Source: Colocasia esculenta
Taxonomy: Eukaryota; Streptophyta; Magnoliopsida; Alismatales; Araceae
Direction: 5' to 3'
Length of the DNA stretch: 64,000 nucleotides
Assembly (NCBI GenBank): GCA_014218235.1
Contig: CM024766.1
Span: 46,589,359-46,653,358, forward strand
Shown here piece by piece: positions 55,905 through 64,000 of the stretch. Positions within the stretch are counted from its first letter, which is position 1. Every line of letters begins with the position of its first letter. The position numbers and the translations under genes were made by a program. A model generated the notes under the pieces. That model was given only the letters and a program-made list of their open reading frames with translations, ran no database searches and was not told the DNA's origin.

Positions 55905-57974
55905 TTACTATCACCTAAAAAGAAATTTTGTCCTCGAAATTTAGAAAGAAACCTTAACACCACATTCACACTATCATGCATGGAACTATCACTTAAAAAG
56001 AATTAAAAGCTTACTCAAACAAGTATGGATATGCTTTCTGCATTTCCTCTACCAATTCTCAAGTGTCTTCTCCTCCTTGCCTATTTTTCCATCTGATTTT
56101 CACTAAGTCAATTTCTTTATTTCTCAACTTTTATGTTCTTCATCCTGTGATTTGGACTAGGTACTCTGGCATAGACATGTCTGGCTTCAAATCATCTTTG
56201 GTATAACTGACTATCTACGAAGGATCTCGGATGTACTTTCTCAACATGGAAACATGAAATACATCGTGTGCATATGTAAAATCTGTTGGAAGATCTATCT
56301 TGTAAGTTGTCTCTCCAATCCTTTCTAAAATTCTGAATGGACCCACATATCTCAGACTCAATTTACCTTTCTTGCTGAATCTCAAAAAACCTTTAGTAGG
56401 AGAAACCTTTAAAAACACGTAATCACCAACTTCAACCCGCAATGGCCTCCGTCTTGTATCTGCATAACTTTTCTGGCGACTTTGAACTATCTGGAGTTTT
56501 TCTTTTATAAACTTAACCATTTCTGAACATTGCTGAATCAATTATGGTCCCATAACCTGCCTTTTTCCGACCTCATGCCAATTCAAGGGTGTCCTGCATG
56601 GTCTTCCATACAAAGCTTCATATGGTGCCATTCCAATGCTTGCATGATAGCTTTTGTTGTAAGGAAACTCCACCATTCCTAAGTGATGCTCCCAACTTCC
56701 TCCCCATGCCAAACAACAAGCTCGCAACATATACTTTATTGACTGAATTGTTCTTTCTATTTGTCCATCTGCCTATGGATGACATGCTGAATTGTACCTT
56801 AACTCAGTGCAAATTACTCATTGTAAACTATTCCAGAAACAAGATGTGAACATTGGATCTCTATCTGAAACTATAGTGACTGGAATGTCATGCAATGGTA
56901 CTATTATGTCCACATATATTCTTGCCAAGCTATCAACTGTCCAAGACATGCTTACAGCCAATAACCTGCATACCTTTGTCAATCGATCAACAAGAACCCA
57001 AATTCCATTATGACCTGATGCTATTCTGGGCAGTCCTACCACAAAATCCATGGCAATATCATCTCATTTCCACTGTGGAATCGGCAATGGCTACAACAAT
57101 CCTCCTGGTCTCTGGTGCTTTGCTTTAACTTGCTAATAAATCAAACATCTTTCTATAAATTCTGCTATTTCCTTTTTATATTTGGCCACCAAAAGTGCTT
57201 CTTTAAATCTTGATATATCTTAGTACTGCCTGGGTGAATTGAATATCTGGACCTGTGTGCTTCTTCCAATATCTTCTGCTTTACTTCTTCTTCTGTTGGA
57301 TCATACAATCAGTCTCTAAGCCTAACCACACAATCAATAGTAACATCCTCCATCTTCACAATCTCAACTAAGTTCTCATCTATTCTTTGGGCTTCCTCTA
57401 TCTGCCAATATAGTGATGGCTCCACTGCACTACTGGCCAATACTGCTTGCTGCTAATTATTTGGAATAAATAGGGAATTCTCTATTATGTCTTCATATAA
57501 ACTTCCACTCCTTTATCATCATCTGACTCAAAACTACTTTCCTACTTAATGCATCTGCAACTACATTTGCTTTACCTGGGTGATATGCCAAACTGAAATC
57601 ATAATCCTTCATATATTCCATCAATTTGTGCTGCCTGAGATTCAAATCTTTTTGAGAAAAAATATACTTTAAACTCTTATGATCTGTGAAAATTTCAAAC
57701 TTTTCTCCATACAAATAATGCCTCCATAACTTCAAAGCAAATACCACCACTGCTAACTCCAAATCATGTGTTGAATAATTCTCTTCATGATGCTTTAACT
57801 ACTTGGATGCATATGCTACAACTTTTCCATGCTGCATCAACACTGCTTCGAGTCCTCTCTTGGAAACATTTGTGTATAACACAAATCCCCCACTGCCTGA
57901 CGGTAGCTCCAGTACAGGTGCTGAAGTGAGCCTCTTCTTCAATTCCATGAAACTCCGACGACAATATGCTGACC
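55905..57974 (-). pseudogene. Element F: RNase H, integrase and chromodomain (heavily mutated)
   Basis: The minus strand shows, with many stops and shifts: the RT-RNase H linker (RRSFMELKKRLTSAPVLELP), RNase H (THDLELAVVVFALKLWRHYL, FTDHKSLKYIFSQKDLNL), YHPGKANVVADALSR, an integrase core (MDFVVGLP, VSDRDPMFTSCFWNSLQ; 57051-56818), a part at 56730-56542 (PYEALYGRPCRTPLNWHEVG) and the GPF/chromo linker (RYVGPFRILERIG, DVFHVSMLRKYIRDPS). The chromodomain end (before 55998) is full of stops. It is about as similar to A as family members would be, but far more decayed, which fits its place as the outermost, oldest host of the nest. Confidence 0.87.
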
Positions 57975-60900
57975 TGTGACGACCCTCATTATACCGGTAC
58001 GGTTATACCAACCCACATCGGTATAGTGAACGTTATCACAGTGGGGCATTTACCCAAACAATAACATACGATTGAGATAAACACAAATATAAATACAGAG
58101 TAGCGGAAGTAAAAGAACCATGTCTTTCATTCATTTCATCATCCACATTTAACATACATGATTCATGTAACAATTTAAAGATCTAAAGTCCACATAATGA
58201 AATACTAAACTCCAATACATAGTTTGTCCACAAATTACACAATGTTTCTATTACAATGCCTTGTTACATACAATGGGAGCAAAATCGCTCTACAACTCCG
58301 TCAAGCTACTCCCCGCGCTCGGAGTCACTCTCTACGGTCTCCTCCAAAGGTGTATCACCTACTAAACCTGTACGCCGAAGCAAGTAATGAGTCTAAAAGA
58401 CTCAGCAAATAACACCACACATATCATACATGCATATATCATAGCAGGTTTTCATCCCAAGTCACAAAACAAAACATGTAGCATGCTTGACGTCAATAAG
58501 GGACAACCTATCATGGTAATTCTACCAAATTAAACACATGGTTCATGATTTCAGATTTTTCCAATATAAACGTCCTATCACATGCTTTCTACTTATTCCA
58601 TCACATAGAGGTTTGACCTCCACTTAAGCAAAACATGAGAGCAACTAAACATGGGGTTCTTACATACATGAAATGAGACCTTCCTATCATGATTTCTACA
58701 CATTCTTGCACATGCACATTATCGTTTTATACACTATTAGCTTGCTGTTTTGGCATGAATTAGAAGTTCACAACAAATCACATGAGAGCTACAATCTCAT
58801 TTAACTATATCATGGTGGCTCTTAAATATGGAAACATTTACACATAAGTAAGAAATGCTACTAGCATGGATTCTACGCATTTGTACACATGTAAAACATT
58901 CTCATAACTACGATTAGGTTGCTGTTATGACACAAGTTTAACATTAACATATCATGGATCATCATTTCATCATCTAATACATTAGTTTCACATGGTTGCA
59001 CAATTTCCTCATTCACATAGTTCACTTATCACACATTTCACATTTACACATATTCACACTACACAATTTACACATGATCACATTCACATTTCACATTTTC
59101 ACATTTTACACTTTAGTGCCGTGACACATAGTCCAAACCACCATAAGAAGGACACATACACATCACATACACATAGACGCCACCTAGGCAATACAATGAC
59201 GACTTTTGGACTGCGCAGACCGGGAGAACAAGTCTCCACCCTAACCAGCGGTACTTGTCCACCTCCAGGATTTCATCCTAATGCCCTTAGGATCTTTAAC
59301 ACATTGAACCTTCCCATGGGGACTTTTCCATGGTACGGTTCCACGGCCCTCTATGGAAGCAGTATCACACTTCGCACAGTCTTACACATTACACATACCG
59401 ATTTTTACACACATTTTTACACATGGCGCACACACACCTTTACATTCTCTCATTCACACACATGGCTCTGTTTTCCTAGCATGATACTACAGATGACAGA
59501 GATTACACATTCAGTAAGTTGCTTAAATCAGGTTGCACGCGCATTTCAAATCATTTTCACAATAGCATGCATTATTCACATATTTTCGCATGGAAGTTTC
59601 ATAGTGCATTCTACAATTGTCCAAACAGCCTAAAAATTTAACCACGTGCTGATTTCAGGTTTATGACCACACATGCAAATTTCCAGATTTTTTTGAGTCA
59701 TATTGCATTTACAAAAATTAAAACATTCAGTTGCATGCCATTCATAATTCAATTTGTCATGGGACATAACATGAATCTCAGATTTGACATTTCACAGATC
59801 TGAATCTATCATACATGTTGTTATAGAAAATTTTCCCCGAATTTATTTCACAACATACAATTTACTGTGGATTTTTGAATAACCTATTCATGCTTTCTAT
59901 TTTCGTTGCAGAAATTACAGTAAATCATATGAACATGAACAAATTCTCAAATTTGCAGGGTAGGAACTGACGCATATACACATGGGATAGAAAAATCTAG
60001 GGCATTTAATTTCTCAAAAATCATGTAGACAGTAGGTAATCATGCATAATCCATTTTCCCCAACTTGTGTATTTCAATAAATCCAATAATTTATGCCATC
60101 CACAGAAAATCACAAAAGTTCCCACACACATCACATTATCTATTTTACATAACATATAATAATTTCACTATATCCTCATGCGTCAAAGTCCGGAAAATAA
60201 TTACTTAAGGCAGAACAGTTCACTATTCTGCACTGAAGAACTTGGTGGCAGTGTCTGGCCGTTCAAGGAGTTGGACGGCAAGATCGCTGGACGCATACTG
60301 GAGATCTTGGCGTCAAGGGCATTGACGCCAAGTTCCTGTCTGTGCAGGAACACAGACCGAGCTCCAAATAACAGGGGAATGTGAGGATCCAGGACACGAG
60401 GAAACTTTGTAAAAATAAGAAAACCCTACTAGACATCTACATGGACGATGTGTGTAGGTTATTTGCCTCTGAAAAATACTCCAAAGGGATCTAGGGTTCG
60501 TAGAAGCTCTCCTTGGGCAGTTCCAAGAAGTCTCCAAAACTTCCTTCCTCCTGGTTCTCAGTCGATCTCCACAGCAAGTTGGGGTCGGGGAGCTCTTCCT
60601 CGATGCTCCAGGTACCTCCTTGTTGCAGTAGAACGCCGGGAACACCTTCACACTGATGGATCCGAGCTTGCAAAGTCCAACTTTTCTCATAGACCAGAAC
60701 TGGGTTTTTCTTCTTCTCCTCTTTGCAAAGAGCCAAAGAGAGCTCTGGGGTTTGCAAGGAGAGGTTGGTTTAAAGGAGAGGGGTCTCTCCTTTCCCGCAG
60801 GGGTGATGTGAGGCCTTCATAGCCATTGGGGACAGCTCCCCAATGGTTGGGGTTGCTTGCCCCCGGAAATTCGGGATCTGCATGCATGCATGTCAGAGAT

Positions 60901-61242
60901 CTTAACGTCCATATCCATGGACATTGGCTTAAGTATCGGCGTCCATCGATGTGGACGCTGGATCAGCATGGGCGTCCATCCATGTGGACGCCAATAGGGT
61001 CCTTCGGCCAAACTCAAAATATGTAGAAACCATACTTAACTCATACCTATATACACGTCATACATATGTATTATCATGTACACACTATCACCATGCAATT
61101 CATACACTATTTACAACTAATTATACACATGCATACATAAGTATACTAACTAATACGTATGTAGATATGTACATCTATGCATACACAAACATGAATTATT
61201 TACACTAAATAAAATAATACAACAAAATTCGAGGGCCTTACA
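57975..61242 (-). mobile_element. S3: solo LTR (group II, like D) inside pol of F
   Basis: On the minus strand it runs from TGTAAGGCCCTCG (61242) to GAGGGTCGTCACA (57975), 3268 bp. It is flanked by TGACC at 57970-57974 and 61243-61247. Pol motifs on the two sides join across it (KRAPFVW to ELKKRLTSAPVL). It contains the group II block at 59180-59360, the perfect stem-loop TGAGTCTAAAAGACTCA at 58388-58404 with GTACAG|GTT at 58368-58370, and TTGACGCCAAGTTCC near 60325. The 213-codon plus-strand ORF at 58992-59633 is low-complexity LTR sequence, not a gene. Confidence 0.92.
58368..58404 (-). promoter_or_regulatory. S3 LTR: perfect stem-loop and adjoining CAG|G
   Basis: Arms TGAGTCT and AGACTCA with loop AAA. 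On the minus strand it is followed by ACTTGC and then TACAG|GTT, the same order as in S1 and D. Confidence 0.5.
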
Positions 61243-61247
61243 TGACC

Positions 61248-61931
61248 ACACAAATGGCGCTCTTTTCCTGGTTAACCTTGTCATAGGGGCTGCAATCTTG
61301 GAGAAATCCTGAATGAAATGCCTGTAATATCCTGCCAAACCCAGAAAACTTCTGATTTCTGACACTGTCTTTGGTTCTTCCCATTTCATGACCGCTTCAA
61401 CCGTAGCTAGACCCACTTCTACTCCTTCCCCAAAAATTACATGACCCAGAAATTGAATTTCTCGCAACCAGAACTCACACTTACTGAACTGGGCATACAA
61501 TTGATGTTCCTACAAAGTCTGCTAAGTGATCCTCAAATGCGTTGCATGTTCCTCTTCTTTTTTTGAATACACCAATATGTCATCTATAAATACCATAATG
61601 AACTTGACTAAATATGGGTGGAATATCATGTTCATCAAGTTCATAAAAGCTGCTAGTGCATTTGTCAACCTAAATGGCATAACCATTAACTCATAATGAT
61701 CATACCTTGTCTTGAAAGTTGTCTTATCAATATCCCCCTCTATGATCCTCAATTGGTGATATCCTAACCTTAAATAAATCTTAGAAAATACCTTAGCTGA
61801 CTGCAACTGATCAAACAAATCATCTATACTTGGAAGTGGATACTTGTTCTTAATAGTAACCATATTCAATTGATGATAATCAATGCACATTCTGACGCTG
61901 CCATCTTTCTTTCTAACAAACAACACTAAAG
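61248..61931 (-). pseudogene. Element F: reverse transcriptase, cut by element G
   Basis: It starts at the 61931/61932 junction inside the motif before FVRKKDGSVRMCIDYHQLN. It continues NKYPLPSIDDLFDQL, FSKIYLRLGYHQLR (the first catalytic Asp is Tyr, codon 61774-61776), VMPFRLTNALAAF and FIDDILVYSK (intact), then two stops near 61508-61521 before QFSKCEFWLREIQFLGHV and SFLGLAGYYRHFIQDFSK, ending at S3. The frame is the same before and after the stops. The N-terminal gag and protease of F lie beyond G, outside the window. Confidence 0.9.
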
Positions 61932-62141
61932 TGTAGACACCCAATTCTGACCTATAAGTAGAACCATGTTTCTTGTTCTCTTAGTGTGCCCCAAGTTGGT
62001 CATTCTCTTGAGCCCATTTGTTGGCCAATTCTTAAGCCCATTAAGTTCAATTCCCAGCTTACCTCATCCAAATATCACATCAGAGTCCTCATTCTATCTA
62101 TTTTCTAGGGTTTCATGAAAGATGTGCAGAATTATCCTATA

Positions 62142-62710
62142 TGGTAATCTAGAAGGGGGGTTGAATAGAGTACCACAAATTCTAACCACAATTGCCTTCT
62201 TTTCGATGATAGCACAACCTTATCGAAATCTTAAAACAGATTCAAGTTTGATTTGACTTACAATTAGTGTGTTTGTTGTGAATAGAATATGAATAGCCTA
62301 TCTAACGTGTGTAGAACCAATGTGCCTACCAATCAACTACCATGAAAACGCGCAAACCATAGGACACGAGGATTTAAGGTGGTTCGAAGTACCCAACTTG
62401 TGTATCCTACGTCCACCATCCACACACACACGCAAAAATGACTGCTTATGAGCGAGTTTCACTCTACAACACACACACTTACGTCGTCTGATGTAAACAC
62501 ATGATCAGAACAACGTAACCCACGTGAATCAAGCACAAGAGTCTCTTGACCCAACAACACACACAAGATATGAAAAACAGAGACAAAGAAGAGTTCTGAG
62601 TTGAAGTATCAAATCCATATCAGGATTCCTTGTAGTTCCCCTTTGAATCGTTAATATCAATTGATCCCCTTTGAATCGATCATTCAATGCTTGAATTGAT
62701 TAATATTCAT
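62142..62710 (-). mobile_element. Possible copia (SIRE-like) LTR fragment in element G
   Basis: The left end TGGTAATCTAGAAGGGGGG followed by TTGAATAG resembles the outer end of the SIRE-like LTR (AGGGGGGG then TGAATGGG). Further in, GGTGGTTCGAAGTACCC and TGTATCCTACGTCC parallel the ATCCTGGTTCGAATTTCC and AGTCCTACGT of that LTR. The right limit and a target duplication could not be found. Confidence 0.35.
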
Positions 62711-63030
62711 TGTCGTGATCGGACAGGCCGTCGCGACAGTCCATGCATATCTATACACGTGCCTTCATGGTCATGACCACCTTGGTCATTGTGACAATCC
62801 TAGTCACGTCCCCACGATCCATCGCGACAAGCTTCTGCATGGGCTGGCTCCGCAACAACCTCATTTCTATCCTAACAAGCCGTATCTTCATCTCCAATGC
62901 CCCCAGCCGCAGTTTGAGGTTCTATCCTACCCTAGAACTCTCCTAGAACTCTTTTCATGTAGATTTACTTGAGTTTTTACCATTTTCATGGGTCATTATC
63001 ACTTATGGATGAGGTACTCTCTCTCCTCTC

Positions 63031-63039
63031 TATATAAAT
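63031..63039 (+). promoter_or_regulatory. TATA box in element G LTR
   Basis: TATATAAAT within CTCTCCTCTCTATATAAATA, followed by a C-rich stretch. This is a typical plant core promoter; transcription would start around 63060-63070. Confidence 0.55.
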
Positions 63040-64000
63040 AGCCCACCCCCTTCTGAACAAGGTAAGACCCACGTACTACCATGAAGTGCTGCCCATTTTT
63101 CTCCAGAGCCTCCCCTTAGCTCGTATCCCTCTCATTTCCTCCCATTTTCTCTCATTGACCCCCTACGTTTACAAGGATTGCTGCATGACCCAAGGAGCTC
63201 CTCCTCAACCAGGGAGTCACCCTTTTGGGAGCCCTTCTTCCTTTTTTCCTCTCATTTTCTTTCCATGCATTTTGTTTATTCCTTTTTGATAGCTGCACTA
63301 TCACACACCCATGTTTTCCACAATCCCAGGGGTTTTCAAAACACCCCCAGGTTCATTCCCTCCATGTTTCCCCTCCTCTCTTTTACTTTGTGTAGATACT
63401 TCACTTGAAAGTTATCTAATAGGGTTTCTTTTCTTTATTTCCTTGTTTTCGCAGGTTCCCCAAGAAGAGCATATGAGGAGCTCTCCTCCTCTGGCTGGCC
63501 AAAGGAAGGGAAGGAGGTCCACCTGCACTCTCACATCCCTGCTGAGATGGTGTCGGCCTACATGGTTGCGACATCATGCTTCTTATCGCGACGGGCTCCT
63601 CGGTCACAACAATAGTAAGTGGCCTTCTCCCTTCCTTTTCCTAGTAAGTTAGCCTTCTATTTTTGTTTATATCTTAGGCAACATGCTAGGTGGCGATCAC
63701 ACCCTTTCCATCACCATATAATGATATCTTCTTGTATGTTTTGAGGATCGTGTTTCTCGTGATTACACCTTTTGGCGATCACTGTAGGACCTGCACTGCC
63801 AAACCATGTCTGCTTTGCCATTTTACCTGCCTTTTGTTTGTTTTTGAAGTGTTAGAATCATCTTCGGATCAGGTTTTCCATTTTATCTTTTTGTTGCTTT
63901 CGAGCCTTGTCGTGACGAATCAGGAGAGCGCAAAGCTGTCGCGGTGCCCCTTGAAGACGTGATATCATGTACACTTTGGTTGGTACTGCTTTCCATTCCA

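Larger units (their letters stand above)
61932..64000 (+). mobile_element. Element G: beginning of an LTR, runs off the window
   Basis: TGTAGACACCCAATTC starts abruptly inside the RT of F and has the usual TG LTR start. About 1.1 kb further on is a strong TATA box (63031-63039) in the plus direction, so an LTR read left to right is likely. No LTR end, PBS or coding region occurs before 64000. CG-rich words like GTCGCGACAG (62720) recall the other LTRs, but I cannot assign its family. A possible copia LTR fragment lies inside it. Confidence 0.55.

Noticed and set aside
58992..59633. 213-codon ORF as a gene
   Set aside because: It is inside solo LTR S3, made of CACA/TTCA-rich text with His/Thr/Phe bias, and absent from the related D and S1 LTRs.
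61932..64000. Host gene with promoter at 63031
   Set aside because: The TATA box lies inside a sequence with an LTR-type start inserted in F pol, and no convincing exon follows before the window ends.

Overview
This is plant nuclear DNA, most likely from the repeat-rich heterochromatin of a large angiosperm genome. I see no host gene, rRNA, tRNA gene or CRISPR array. Almost every base belongs to LTR retrotransposons, many inserted inside one another. The plant origin follows from primer-binding sites matching initiator tRNA-Met (TGGTATCAGAGC), Ty3/gypsy chromovirus polyproteins with C-terminal chromodomains and LTRs of about 2-3.4 kb (closest to the Tekay/Del type, a tentative call), a Ty1/copia element with a long extra ORF after pol (SIRE/Maximus type), and two Tourist-like MITEs. 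The species cannot be told from the sequence.

Layout from left to right. 1-3356 (+): the 3' end of gypsy element A (integrase, chromodomain, 3' LTR). 3357-28180 (-): a large non-autonomous element related to A, called LARD here, with a truncated 3' LTR (3357-5322), a non-coding interior (5323-7905) and a 5' LTR (7906-8220 plus 25442-28180). That 5' LTR is split by solo LTR S1 (8221-25436, -). S1 is split by full-length gypsy element B (8700-22977, +), and the gag of B is split by solo LTR S2 (11972-15393, +). 28181-50133 (-): gypsy element C, whose gag is split by SIRE-like copia element (32371-46320, -). 50134-54793 (+): the remnant of gypsy element D. 54794-61931 (-): gypsy element F, carrying solo LTR S3 (57975-61242, -). 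61932-64000 (+): the start of the LTR of another element, G, which runs off the window.

Five retroelement insertions are proven by matching 5-bp target duplications seen on both sides: B TTATC, S1 GTAAA, S2 TTGCT, SIRE TGCAT, S3 TGACC. A, LARD, C and D each show only their right junction, so their left halves should lie beyond the left edge. On this reading the order of insertion is F, D, C, LARD, S1, B, S2: seven levels. Every polyprotein frame is broken by stops, deletions or insertions, so nothing here looks autonomous now.

The LTRs fall into three sequence groups: I (A, F, LARD), II (D, S1, S3) and III (B, C, S2). The most interesting signals are inside them: ten helically phased GTGTCGACAC palindromes in the B LTRs; a dyad around TTCAGAA with CG-rich arms shared by groups I and III; and a short stem-loop followed by CAG|G at the same relative place in all groups. 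The SIRE-like element also carries an unusual env-position ORF and tandem arrays that differ by exactly four repeat units between its two LTRs.
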